From Anseranas semipalmata (taxonomy: Eukaryota; Chordata; Aves; Anseriformes; Anseranatidae): DNA of 64,000 nucleotides. Location of the stretch: contig VXAA01001241.1 of NCBI GenBank assembly GCA_013399115.1, positions 272,768 through 336,767 of the forward strand. Direction: 5' to 3'. The translations under genes were made by a program, and so were the position numbers. Below the pieces are notes generated by a model. It searched no databases. It was given only the letters and a program-made list of their open reading frames with translations, and was not told the origin of the DNA. Shown piece by piece: positions 49,543-61,830 of this stretch (position 1 is the stretch's first letter; every line of letters starts with the position of its first letter).

Positions 49543-50019
49543 GCTAAGATAATGCAGTGAAATTTCAGTGGGTTGTTAATCAGTCTCTGTTGCCCGATTC
49601 TACAGGCAACATAATTATTAAGGTGCAATGTCTGACTGAAGAGCTGAGTACGTAATGAAAACCTAATGACTAATTCACAAACTCTGAAATACAAATTGCA
49701 AAGTGTATCTGTGTGGATGTTAATGTACAGATGCTCCAAAACACTTTACATGTTTTATGAAAAAGTCTCCTGATCCTAAAAGTGCCATAAATTGTAGCAT
49801 AGTTGGTAAACCAAAAATGTACAACAGCTTTGACCTTAGATTATTTATTATTTGATCAGTCAAAAGAAAAAAAGATCCTACAATGGAAGTGACTGGCTAT
49901 TGAAATGGCAAGCATCCTGTAGTTTGCAAAATCATAAGCAGTTCATGAGAGAATGACAAAAGAGGGATACAATTAATGCTGTTCACCACAAGGGACTTCG
50001 ACATCTCTAGATGTCAAAG

Positions 50020-50034
50020 AAAAAAAAAAAAAAA
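50020..50034. repeat. A15 homopolymer
   Basis: Uninterrupted A run. Confidence 0.95.
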
Positions 50035-51727
50035 CAGAAAGAATATACATTTAAGATAAAGGGTACACAGAACCAGTATACCATACTTATATACTGTCTT
50101 CTGATCTCCCTTCCCTGTTCTCTCCACTAGAAAGAACCAGAAAAATAAAAATAAAAAATAATAATAAAAAGCCCACATCTTTCAGCATCTTTGGAAAAAT
50201 AAAACTGTACCTGCATGAGAAGAGAATAAAATTACAGGAGGGAGGATTGGGTTGGAGGGGATGAATCCGAAGAAAGAGTCAGAATGGCAAAGGCTCCAAA
50301 TGAGGTACCATTAGCAAACTATGTAAAAGGCAGAAAGAGCATGCTTTTAAAACACGTAAGAAGCCAGAGAGTAACAAAAGGAATTGTTGGGTCCTCTACT
50401 TAAGAGGGTGGAAGAAAAAATGTATATGGTATGTAGCAAGCTAAAAAGCTTAATAGCTACTTTGTGTTAGCCCTTCACTAAAAAGATAATAGTTACAGGC
50501 TTAATGCACTAATAGCAATAAGGTAAAGGTGAGATGGAATCAGGAAGGAACAGGTTAAAAAGTGCCTACCAATTTAAGTTGGAACACATTAAAATAATCT
50601 CCAGAGAGCCAGGCAAAATTCTCCCTGGAGTGAGGTAGCATCAGTATCAAAGCCATTGGCAATTTAATTAGTGAATTTGTGGAGGGGAGGGAATTTCACT
50701 GGGGCTGGAAATGAATGCCATAGAATGAAATCAAGCAGGTAAGATCCTCGCACTCAAATTCTCCTTTTTCAGTTCAGATCTTTAGGGAAAGGGAATGTTC
50801 TGCTGCTATGGAAGTCCATTGTTCAATATGCTATATGGCCCTGACTGAACAGCCTGTGAACCTTGCTTGCTAATTAGTACTTATTTTGGCAGTGGTCGTT
50901 ATGTGGCCAACAGGCGGTCTTACAGACTGCAGAGAAGTATGCTGTGAAGACAAGGACTTTGAGTGGCCAATGTTACGTGATACTTCATTCCCCAAGTCAA
51001 CCTGACGGCCCACAATGGTATGATCTGATTGATAACTCACATAATTTCTGAAAGTTGAGGGACTCAATGATATTGTGCTAAACACACATGAAGGGGAAGC
51101 ATGAAATCACTGTGGTTGCTGTCCAATTTTTCTTTATAATTATTTCATAAGCTGCCATCTGTAATTAAGTTTAAACTGTCAGCAGTTCCATAGCATAGTG
51201 GTGTCATTGGTAATAACATGTATACAATTATATAATCCTTTCCATTGGGAAACATCAAAAAATCATGGCTGGGAATATACAATGCTTCTTTCAAATGAGA
51301 GCAGATGAAACAGAAATTTCAATGGACTCTGATAACTCCACGTTCTTATTGTTGTTATCCTTTTTTTGTTTGTTTGTTTTTAATCTCTGCAGACAGGATA
51401 TTTTGCAGGATCTAGAATATTTTAAGCACTTCTGCATTTTGTCTGTTAAGCAATTGCCCTCAGTTAAGTTTGGGTTAGAGTGCAGAAAACAAACGGCAGG
51501 AGAGCTCAGGTAGGATTTTCCTTTTAGAATATTACGTGTGTCATTCGCTGTGTGAAAATTCCTCTTGATAGTTGTCACCTATTTGTGCTCTTTCCAATTT
51601 TCCTGATGTGGAGGAGCTACTAAAATCCATTCCTCCTTTGGAGGAAGCTTGTGCAACCAGATTCACGATTCTTATGACCGCTTAGACCATCTCTGTCACA
51701 ATCTTCTATCAGAGCCCAAAGCAGTGG

Positions 51728-51910
51728 CGTATGGTGCGATGGCAGAAGCGTGGCAGCAGCTCAGACACGGGGCTGGCCCTCCTCGGAGCAGCAGGACGCG
51801 TTCAGTAAGGTCGGTGCCGCCCCTCCGCAGGCACTCCTCCCTGCTCGGCCCTGCGGGCTGGCGGCTGCCGCGCTGCAGCGGCTCCCGCTCCGGGGTGGAT
51901 CCCCCGCAGG
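51728..51910. other. CpG-dense GC-rich patch
   Basis: There are about 19 CpG in 180 bases, with words such as 'ggcggctgccgcgctgcagc'. Three overlapping frames (51649-52023 plus, 51750-51965 plus, 51696-52013 minus) cross it, and none is recognisable. The flanks return to AT-rich sequence within about 50-100 bases on both sides. Confidence 0.5.
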
Positions 51911-52739
51911 TCAGCAGAGCACAGGAGGAAGGAGGTGGGGGGTTTGTTTCACCCCATTTCTGTAAAAGATGGTTGAAACCCCCCTGTTGCTGGAGTGCGT
52001 GCATAACACACACAGTTACTTAGGCACCCATTTATCTGTAGTTAATCAGTGACTGTAGTCTTTTAGAGTTTCTGTTGAACCACCCATACAGCACACCCGT
52101 TTCTTCCTCTCCCTTCCCACCTTCACAGTCTCTGGCTGAGCCTTTTCATATTCATCTGGTCCAGCAGTAGAGGCCACACAGGGTCATATCCTGTAGATCC
52201 AATTCTCGTTTTAGGTGGGAGAGTTTATGCTCCCTGTCCAAATAACAAAGGGGGAAAAAAACCTTGCAGGCTGTCTCTAGTGACATCTCAGTCCTGTGTC
52301 CTCTTCTCAGCAATCATTTCTGTCTGCCTCTCGTTCTGTTCGTGAACCCATCTGGGATTATGTGTTGTGTTAACATAACACGCTGTTAGATGAGTGCCAA
52401 ATCCTTTCCACTTTTTTTTCTAAGTGATACAATAGATCTTCAGCTGTACAGCAGCAACTTGGGACTGGCTGGGACACAGTCAGGTGTGGAGGGGGTTGGC
52501 CCACGTTATTGTAAGGCTGCTTTTGCTGCCTTGGAAACACTGTGGTGAAAGGGGAAGGTTCTTGACTGCAGGACAAAGCGGGACCATGAGACAACTTCTC
52601 CCTTCTTTTAAAAGGAGATTTTAGTAGATAATGTCCCAGTGACTTTCTAAGCTTAATTATTCTATAACTTCTTGGATTTCCATCACTTTGGGACGTATAT
52701 GATTCCGTCTGGCCTAGTATATCCTGATGTGTCCATCCA

Positions 52740-52997
52740 TCCTTACCCTCTTGCCCGGTAGCTCCCACGTCGGCCATGAGCACTGCCAGCGCTGTGCGTT
52801 CGCAGCAAGCACCGGGAACCCCGTAGGAGGTTGCTCGATGGGAGGCCGTCTGCCTGCCTGCTCGCCTGTGTGGTGCCGCCTGGGGTGCTGATGAGGCCCG
52901 TGCCGCTTTCTGCCGGCTGTAGTGGAGAAGCTGCCGTCCCTGCGGTACAGGGCTGGGGGAACGTTCCCTCGTTCGTTGCTCCTGCTGGGCGATGCTT
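52740..52997. other. CpG-dense GC-rich patch
   Basis: There are about 23 CpG in 260 bases, only about 0.8 kb from the patch at 51.7 kb. The longest ATG frame of the window (52714-53238, minus, 174 codons) crosses it. Its product is rich in Ser, Arg, Pro and Gln, has no recognisable domain, and is shadowed by other open frames, so it is not called as a gene. Confidence 0.5.
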
Positions 52998-54250
52998 TAC
53001 TCGTGTTCGCTGATACCATAAATCGTGGCTGCAGAGAGCCGGCTCTTTTGCTGCTGCTTGGACAGGCACAGGTTTCACACGAGGAGAGCTGGATCCCAGA
53101 ACAGCCAGCTTTTGAGTTTAGTTTAACGTTTGGAGATTTTTCTCTCAGCAACATGCCATTTTTTGACTGATGTTCTTGAATATTTTGGGGAGTGACTATA
53201 GTAATGCTTAGATATTGTTTACATAGAGGTAAAAGCAAGAGATCTGTATATCTGCTGGATATATTTGATATTAGATATGTGAGCTACGTGTTTTAGTGTA
53301 GATAGCAATTTCCCTGGAAACAGCACGGGTGACTCTGAGGTCAGGGTGGCCCAAAGATAAGGGCTATCTGCTATCTTGGCATGAAGTATTAGCGGGGAGA
53401 AGTTAATGTGGTTTTGCCTTCCCACTTTATTTCGAAAGGAGAATTAAAAGGATTTTGTTGCATTAGAACAAAACCTTTTACAAATTAATATCCCTGTCGG
53501 TGCTTGCACTTCTTGTAACTTCTCCAGGCTGACAGTGAGCAATGACAGCAAGGGCAGATGATTTTTAGGGAGTTGCTTTAAAGAAAAAGAAGAAGGAGAA
53601 ATCGTATATTGTATAGGATTACAATGAAGTGTAATTCAGTCAAGGATCTTTGTAATTATAAACCGTTATTATATTAAGTAGTCAGATACAGGCTTTCTTA
53701 CTTAGGTTCTGTGTTTCTCTTTTAAGATGTCTTGTTTAGAAGTCCAAGCACTGAAATGAAGGATTTTCATTTAACATTTAAAATTAAATCAAATATCTGC
53801 ATCCTTACTGCGTAGCACTCTGTTTATAATCTTTGGAGTTAGCTTATTTGGCTTCATGACAGCATTCCTGTGTGCTATACGCTTTGAACCTCATTGCTTC
53901 CCCTCCTTATTTTATTATCATAAAATTCAAAATGCTCGACAAGGAACAGACTTCAGAGACTACAGCACAATCATAGTTCCCTGACATCAAAGTGAGAAGA
54001 CACTGTGAGATGAGCCATCTTGACCAACATGAAACAGGACTCTGACGGACTTTGACATTGTAATGCATTGACGTCGCTTTTGTTTAATTTTGTTTTTTTA
54101 AGACAGTAGGGAGAGGATATCCTGAAGACACTTACGACTTACACAACCCATAAGTGAGCAGAGGTGTAAAAAGCATATGGAAAATAGGGATTGTCTGGCT
54201 GAAAGTCACATGTAGTCCTAAATGCTCTGATGTTTCTTTGCTGACATCTT

Positions 54251-54270
54251 AAAAAAAAAAAAANAAAAAA
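54251..54270. repeat. Poly(A) run with an N
   Basis: The N at 54264 sits within the A run. Confidence 0.95.
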
Positions 54271-54884
54271 GAAGAGGTGAATGTATGGTACCAGCTTAGC
54301 AGCGCATAAGTAGCACTTGATGCTGCTAACACATGTGGCCTAAAATCACGTAAGCCTGAGTGTAGGCCAAGTAAGTGCAACCTGCCTCCCCCACCTCCCC
54401 AAATTCTACTTTTTTGGTATACTAAGTTCAACTTCAGTAAGCTAATGGCATGATTACTGGAAAATAATTCCTTAAATATAAGTAGGAAAACAGTTCTTAC
54501 AATCGTATTGTCATAATAGGAAAAAAATAGTTATTTAGAAACTGGGAAATCTGTGGTCCAAATGCAATCCATGGGAGGCACTCATTGACACGCTCGGGAA
54601 ACCTCTGCTTGTAAAACAGCTAAGTGCTTTGTACAGTACATTTTATGTAATTTCTCAGCTACTTAAAGATTGTCACAAGTTAAGTTTTGCGTTAACCTGC
54701 CTAAGGACAAGAACTCTGCTAAATTCTAAGGGATGTGACTTATTGTGCTTAAATATACTTTGTTGTGGTTATTCAATAGGCAAATATGCAAAGGTGATTT
54801 TTATTCTCTATGTGACATTGATAGGCAAATAGTCTATGTGCTACATTCTGACATATCAAAACATTAAGACCAAAATCTCAAAAT

Positions 54885-54902
54885 AAAAAAAAAAAAANAA
54901 AA
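54885..54902. repeat. Poly(A) run with an N
   Basis: The N at 54898 sits within the A run. Confidence 0.95.
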
Positions 54903-56686
54903 GAAAACCAAAAGCCTGTTGGGAGTATTTTCTTATATTGTCTGCAGCACAGCATGTTGTTGTGCTGTTACTCTAGGTAGAATGTGACCAGATGTGTAGG
55001 CAAAAATGAAGTAACTACATCTGAGGGAAAAAAAAATAAATTTTAGAATTATTGCAGTTTTAGTGTTTTGACTCTTGTAACATTTAAGAACTGTGTTTAA
55101 TGAAAATGTATCTTACTGGTAGTACATCTTTGAGTTGAAGTAGGTATTTGTGGACATAACTACTTAATAAATATTGGACAGATTAGTATATTTTTCTGTT
55201 AGGCTTCTGATCTTTTTGTTAAATATCTCTTGAATTAAATAGAAATTTCTTATCAATAGAATATGTGTTGCTGTATATAAAATATGAAGTCAAATGACTC
55301 ACAGTAAAATATGAATCTTTTATATATAAAGAAACAAATAGCCAGCATAAGTCAGCTGTGAATGTGCAACCCTTGTATCGATAAGTGGGGGCTGGCTTTT
55401 TTTCTGGACTGCGTTGTCTCTGAATGCATGAAAACATCTCTCCAGCACAGTTACGATAAGTAATTATCTATTTAGAGCTAGTGCAGTGAAAGCAGCACAC
55501 AGCGTGCTTACCTGGTTAAACAGATAGGGAATGCTTTATGTTATAAAACATCACAGAATAGGAATAATATTTATGCTTTAATTTTTTTATCACAAGCAAG
55601 TGTCTTTATCACACCATCCCTTCATCCAAATGTTTTTGTAATATTATCTTACGCTATCCAGTAGCAAAAGGTATGAAATGAAGACAGTCAGGAGTTACGA
55701 AATTAAGACCAAAAAACTGAATTGTTGCTGATTATTGTAAAGGATATTATTCCTCCTGTTTTCTCCGAGGTAGTCAGGAATAAGCAAGTTCTGCGTTTCT
55801 GAAATGGGCTGAAGGTGAGCATGGAGAGAAGACAAGCACGCTGTGGATAGACAAGTGGTCACCGATTTTGCGTTAAAAAGGACTCAGAGCAAGCAAAGGG
55901 GAAGTGTTTTCCTGCAGTATGGCAGTGAAGTCTGTTGTTGCCATGGTCTCAATTGGGTGCCTGGAAGCACTGATGTATGTGTGAAATGTTTTCATATCAC
56001 AAACATATTAGCAACTTACTTGATACCAAGCACAGAAAAAGAAACCCATACTGTTCATGCATATCCTTGTTTTCCTCTTTTTTGTACTGTAGTAAAGTGA
56101 GGGTGGTGTTGGCAGCCAATTTGATGTCAGGTCTTTCTGTGATTCTTTCTTAGTGCTCATCAGGGTGCCGATAGACTAAAGCCATCCAGCATGAAGAGAT
56201 TTTTCACATCACAGTTTCAGAAGCAAACTAGTTCTTGCCAAGCACAGAAAATACCAATAAACATTACATATTCACATTTCCCTTTTGTTGTTTAATAAGG
56301 GAAAGGTGTCCTGGTGATTGCTCAGCCATCAAGCAGCAAAAATTACAACTTCTTTTCTTCTCTTTTTGCTCTTTTGTCAACACAGAATCTCCTTTCCTCA
56401 GCCTTCTGCTGTAAACTATAGGGAGCATATAGTGAGTCTCAATAGGAAACATAATGGGAAAATACGAAATTGCACAGCTCGGTTGCCAATTGCAAATGAA
56501 GGCCTCTCTCCTCTTGGCTCTAGGGGGGTTTCTTTGTTAGCCAGAATTGTTTCCCCTGATTTTCAGGGGCCTGTTTATGTATTTGGGATATGTCTGCTTT
56601 CTCCAAACACTCTACTGTAACATTTATTAATGAGAATTGTACGGGTACAACCCAGATGTTCCCCTTTGTCTTCTGAGGAGAGTGAA

Positions 56687-56743
56687 TTTTTTGGTTTTGT
56701 TTTGCTTTTTTGGTTTGGTCTGTTTGGTTGTTTTGTTTTGTTG
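56687..56743. repeat. (TTTTG)-rich low-complexity tract
   Basis: T and G only over most of its length, with repeats of TTTTG and TTTGG. Confidence 0.9.
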
Positions 56744-57054
56744 CAGTAACAGCTATCTCTTCTGTGGTAACAGGTGTTTCATGGCACTGTTCTGCCAAAC
56801 ACCTCCCAGATACAAAGTGCACTGAGGACTGGTTTTGAAATAACCGATTAATAGAATGTGTCTGTATGTAATCTAAATGCTTTGCTTTAAAGTCCCATGT
56901 GCTCTATTTCACTGCCACCAAGAACTGTCTTCCTCTCCTTTTCACTTACTATAGTGTGTTTCTGCTCAGTGTGAGAAAGACTGGGAAAAAATTAGGAAAA
57001 AGTAATATTCTCTCATCCTTTTTGTTGTTGTTTTTGTGTTTATTTTCTGTGTTG

Positions 57055-57108
57055 TTTTTTTTTTTTTTTTTTTTTTTTTTTNTGTTTTTTTTTTTTTTTT
57101 TTTTTTTT
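57055..57108. repeat. 54-base poly(T) run with an N
   Basis: The longest T run in the window, with an N at 57082 and one G at 57084. The length is unreliable. Confidence 0.95.
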
Positions 57109-57879
57109 GACTGAAGATGACAGTATCCAGATCTTTGTGCAAAAGAGCTATGGAAATTCCTCCTTCGTTAGGCTTGAAATATCTTTACTAGTCTTTAAGT
57201 CTACTTATTTTACTCTGTCTGCCAACATGATTCTGTCTCAGTTCCTTTCATAACGCTAAGCCACTATGACTAAACTACTGTTACTATCTTAATGCTTTTG
57301 TATACAAGTAGTCGTGATAAACCAGCAATAATAAAAGCCATCAGTAGACATAAATACTAACATTTCATAATGATTTTCTATAGATCTTTTTTGTTTCATG
57401 CATAGCAACAAAGAATGAAAGTTGAAATAAATGTGGAGCCTACCCATTCAGAAAAGCTTTGCTCTTTGAATTTGTGGTCTTTCAGCAATCTCCGTAACGG
57501 GCGTGTATTTGTACTGCTTACATATGTGAACTGAGGTGTGCAGCAAATACATACGCTTTGTTTTTCATTTAAATGGTCCCTTTCCAGATGAAAATCATCT
57601 GGTCCTTTCAAGCACTTGATTTTTTCCTGGTACTTTGGGGTTAGTTTCTGTCTTATAGATAGTTAATTGTAGATGCGTAAAATAAGATTCCAACAGTGCC
57701 ATTCCCATATTTTACTTAATATCTGCTTATATGAGTCCTTAAATATGCAAGTCAGACTCCACCTCCATTGCTGGTAGGTACCGTAGAAAGTACTACATTG
57801 TAATGCTTGTAGAAGTGCTTATGTACTTTCATTTATATAGCAGTATCTCCTGTATTCTCTCTATAAAATATAGTATTCT

Positions 57880-57967
57880 CTAGGGAACCTGCTGTGGCAG
57901 GGGGGTTGGACCCGATGATCTCTGGAGGTCCCTTCCAACCCCTACAGTTCTGTGCATCTTTGAATCT
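57880..57967 (+). mobile_element. CR1 LINE 3' tail fragment (least diverged)
   Basis: 'ggggggttggacccgatgat' followed by 'ggaggtcccttccaacccct' is an almost textbook CR1 3' end in plus orientation. It starts near 'ctagggaacctgctgtggca', which corresponds to the 'ctaggtgaccctgctttggca' part of CR1. About 88 bases remain. It is closer to the remembered consensus than the other three tails in the window, so it is probably a younger insertion. Confidence 0.92.
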
Positions 57968-59867
57968 GTATTTTTTCTTGTAACACCTGTAACAAAAGTG
58001 TCCTGCAAATACATGGGAAACATGTGGATCAGCTCACAGAGAGTCATTGACTGTGCTGTCTTTTACTCAAATTCCAGCTGTTTTCCCAGTAAGTTCTGAT
58101 AGTAATTTTGGTTTAGTATGTTAATTTAGAAAGCAATCATACAAAGATTACATACACTAGTTTATATCTAGGAAACTGGGATGCATCCTTATGCAGCTCC
58201 ATATTAGACTACAGTCTGTTTTCTCTTTTCATTCTTATATATGAATTTATATGACTGGCTGCTCTGGGAAGTTCTGGTAAGAGTTTTCTAATATATTGCT
58301 TGGCAAAATAATCATACTGTATTGAATGAATTCATACATTAGCATGACTCACACACAAGGCTGAGCAGTTGCACAGTTAAGCCAGCCACTTCCAGTAAAT
58401 ATAATTCAAAATCTCATGTTTATTTTAATTTTATTTACTGTTTTGCATATGCCTATTTTCATGTTTTTCCAAGAAAACATGATTTTTCCCACCTACTCTC
58501 TGACAGACAGAAGTGATACCTTCTGAGATGGCTAAAAAGAAAAAACTTTCACATAAGGAGTCGTATTTTTCTGAATCTACCTTTCTTTTTGGAAGTGGGT
58601 CTCCGTATGTAAGTCAATATAGAAAGATAATGCTGAAAACCTGCCTGGTAGCAAACTTTTTCTTTTTTTTTTTTTTAATTTAAAGGTAATTAAAAAAACA
58701 AACAAAACAAACAAAACAAAAGAAAAAAAAACAAAAAAATATGAATAGAGAGAAATTTGAGCAAAAGATGTCAACACACTTAGATACTCTGAAATTCCTG
58801 TTCTTTTTAGGACATAATGTCAAGTCTTTTTTGAAAGAAATGCTTTTCATATCACTGTATGAAAAGGATTTGGATTTCAGATGCTGAATTCAAATCTAAA
58901 TGTGTTTCAAGTTAGAGTCTTACACTGAGTCTCCTTAAGCTCATTGCTGGTATCTCGAAAATTCTGATAATGAAAATAACTTTAGAATTCATGTTAGGCT
59001 TTTTTCCTATCTCACACTTCTCTTTGCATTGAATTGGGTACAAAGGGTTCTCAAGCATCTTCTAATATGTCATTTTTTTCAGTCCATTATCTTGTAGAAG
59101 GTGGGATATTTCTTTTGCAATCATTCAGTCTTATCGTCTGCCCTGCTTGAAGGGGAATTGTGCTCCATGGCCAATATCTGGCAATTTGCCGGGTCCAGAT
59201 TTAGGTTGTAAAATTATATTCTGTATAGGTAAGTGTAGCTGAGATGAGGGTGAATTAAGGTGAGAAACAGAGTATGTTACGAGATAGCACACCAGGTTTA
59301 CTTCTCTTGGATTACAGCCATGGTGTAAACTACAGACCTATGTTTTGGTTTCCAGTAGTTGAGGAGCAGTAAGGAGATGACTTTTTCCCTTCTGTGAAGT
59401 CTTTCATTATATTCTGGTGGGACTCCTGCATCTTATTCATCTAATGGACTTTTCCTGCTGTGCTGAAAAGTGAGCTTGTTAAATAAGATCATACAGAAAT
59501 ACAGGACAAGTGGAAAATTATTCTGTAAATTGTTTAATTGACGGGTAGGGAGAATATGTCACTGTAATGCACTTCAGAACAAAACTGAGGAATTTATGAC
59601 ACAATTCCTAAGTGACGGGGAGGTGCAAAATAGCACTGAAGTAAGGAAATCTGTAAGCTTCAGCTCAGGGTAGGTTTTTCTTGTATGTAACCTCATCATT
59701 GCTGGGGATTTGTCTTGCATTTTAGTCTCCAGTCAGAGCACTGTTTTCAGTTCAGCAAGTGAGGGTAATTTGGGGTAATAGGTGCTTGCTTCTTGTTCAT
59801 TTACCTTTTGCCATAATATCTGACAACTTGTGGGTTTTTTTGTGTCCTTCTTCACAAGATCGGCTGG
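57968..59867. other. Gene-free AT-rich sequence
   Basis: Lies between two CR1 copies and contains the T14/(AAAC)n pair at 58663. No gene is recognised. Confidence 0.6.
58663..58739. repeat. T14 followed by (AAAC)-rich tract
   Basis: T14 at 58663-58676, a 15-base AT spacer, then an A-rich AAAC/AAAAC repeat at 58692-58739. The two halves can pair. Confidence 0.9.
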
Positions 59868-60062
59868 TAGGATCACAGGAGGCTGGGAGGCACCTCATGA
59901 GGTCCGGACCTCCTGGTCAGGGCAGGGGCAGCTCTGGGGTTGGACTGGGTTGCTCGGGGTTGATCCGTTCTCTTCTCAGAAACCTCCAAGGACAGGGACT
60001 GCACAGCCCGTCCGGGCAGCCTGTTCAGTGCTCAGACGTCCTGTGACCCTGCGAGGTTCTGC
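59868..60062 (-). mobile_element. CR1 LINE 3' region, minus orientation
   Basis: Read on the minus strand, the block runs from a 'cgcagggtcac' segment through 'gcactgaacaggctgccc' (CR1 'gcactggaacaggctgccc') to a 'cagtccaaccc' segment. It ends with a decayed 'aggtgcctcccagcctcctg' tail. The order matches the last 200 bases or so of CR1. The open frames that cross it (for example 59759-60046 on the plus strand) are antisense chance frames, not genes. Several small indels relative to the remembered consensus suggest an old copy. Confidence 0.75.
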
Positions 60063-60724
60063 TGCCCATAGTTAATAAGTGGGAACAGAAGGGAGCCTGA
60101 GCTTTCTTCTCTGAAGTTAAGCTCCAGTGTCACCTCGAACTGAAAGCTTCTCTGCAAGCAAAAACCTCATTTAAGAAAGCTGATGTATCAGGAAGTAGAA
60201 GATACAGATTGAATTAACAAAGTCCAGTAAAAACAAACTATATAGCAATCAAATGGATGTGATGTTGGGCACTAGCTTTCACTGTGGTTGTTTCACTTTG
60301 ACTTGACTCTACTGGAGGTGTCCAGATGGCCTCTGCGGTGATGTTATAACCCAGATGACTAGCCCAGGATGACAAAACAGCCGTGTGACGGGGAAAACCA
60401 CATCCCCAGTTAAGTCTGAATTTAGGAACATCTTAACCAGTAAATCAGCTTTCTTCATTTCAGGAACTCTAGTAGATTTTCTTAGTGAGTTTTGGCTATC
60501 ACACAACTTTCAAGCTTTCTCTTATCAACAAAATTAGGAACAATTCAGTAGTCCCTAAAGGAATTTGTAACTAAGAACAGATAACTACTGTTAGGACAAT
60601 ATGGGAATAAGGAGGAAAAAGAATAACAAGTAGTCTAAGAACTACGCAAGCAAAATGTGTATACGAGAAGTGCTTTTCGTACTAAATATATTAAAATGGC
60701 TTAGGATATGGTATATAATCTCAT

Positions 60725-60741
60725 GTTTGTTTGTTTGTTTT
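60725..60741. repeat. (TTTG)n microsatellite
   Basis: Four TTTG units followed by a T run. Confidence 0.9.
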
Positions 60742-61669
60742 TTTCTGTTGTGTGCATGTGCATGCATTCTATTATTTTTTCGTGCCAGGAGCTCGCAAGG
60801 GGTGCCCCACTTTCTAATAGCAGGACCCACATCGCAGTGTGCATTAGAGAAGCTCTGGAGCAGCTGGAGGCACCAGCCCTTAACTCAGGTCCCCAGCTCC
60901 CCCCAGGTGATCTGTGAGCAGCCAGCTGACGCAAGCCTTCCTGGGCACATCAGTGCTGGAGCACCGGCGCGTGGGTGATCCGCCAAGGTGGCTGTCCACA
61001 CTTCACCTGGCACCAGCCGATGCTTCTGTATTTCCCTTTCATTTTCAGGCATATTAAAAATTTATCACAAACATTTAAAGAAGAAAAATGCATTGACTTT
61101 TCTGAAAGCAATTTGTTAATTAACATCAAAGGGATGAAATTTGCCTTGCATTGCCTGGTGAGTGGCATTCTTCCATCGTCCTGGTTGCTATGGCGATGAA
61201 GGAAACTCGTTTGTTCCGGGTCACTCCTAAATTTGCACATGAAAGCATTAGAGATTACTGCTGTCTAATCAAGTTATATGGAAAAGTTTAAAGGGAGGTA
61301 CAATGTTTTACAGCCAGCAACCCTCAACAGAATAAAACACAATAGCTGAGAAAAAGGATTATCTCTTGCTTTTAAAAACATACTAAGCAAGTTCAAAATG
61401 GTATGAAAGCTTTTTTAGCCAAACATCTTGATTTTTTAATGCTATTTTCTAAATGAGGAATGTAGGATCACTTTTCTCATGGAGAATTAGTATATGCATT
61501 GCCCAACTCCAGGGCTAGATTCAGCATAATGAGCAAGGCATGTGCTACGCATTCATTAAACGATTTTACTTTTGAACTCCACATCCTTCCGTGTCACGGT
61601 CCTTGGTATGGCCACATCTCTGCTGAAGTGCAAAGAACGTGTTGCTCTGATATGAATTCAGCCCTCCAA

Positions 61670-61830
61670 AGATGCCAGGTCCGACAGCGGCCCTGCAGCA
61701 GGAGAAGCCCACCCCTCGCCGCGGGTGCCCACCGGCTGCCCAGGCTGCGTGCCGCGCGGGCAGCGTTGCGCTGCGGTCTGCCGGCGTGCTGCAGTGCCCC
61801 GGGAAATACCAGGGGCGTGTGGAGACCACG
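61670..61830. other. CpG-dense GC-rich patch
   Basis: I count about 17 CpG in 150 bases ('ctcgccgcgggtgcccac', 'gtgccgcgcgggcagcg'). Frames on both strands cross it (112, 87, 65 and 64 codons) with no recognisable domain. It is the shortest of the seven patches and one of the most CpG-dense. Confidence 0.5.

Larger units (their letters stand above)
49543..57054. other. Gene-free sequence
   Basis: It contains A runs with Ns (54264, 54898), two CpG patches (51.7 and 52.7 kb) and low-complexity T/G tracts at 51362 and 56687. The longest frame (52714-53238, minus) is not credible as a gene. Confidence 0.6.

Noticed and set aside
52714..53238. 174-codon minus-strand open frame, the longest in the window
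   Set aside because: It crosses a CpG-rich patch where frames on both strands are open, its composition is Ser/Arg/Pro-rich, and no domain or splice structure is recognisable.
53505..53545. 'cttctccaggctgacagtgagc' resembling antisense CR1 'cttctccaggctgaac'
   Set aside because: The match stops after about 15 bases and there is no neighbouring CR1 sequence.
59759..60046. 95-codon plus-strand frame
   Set aside because: Most of it is antisense to a CR1 3' fragment.
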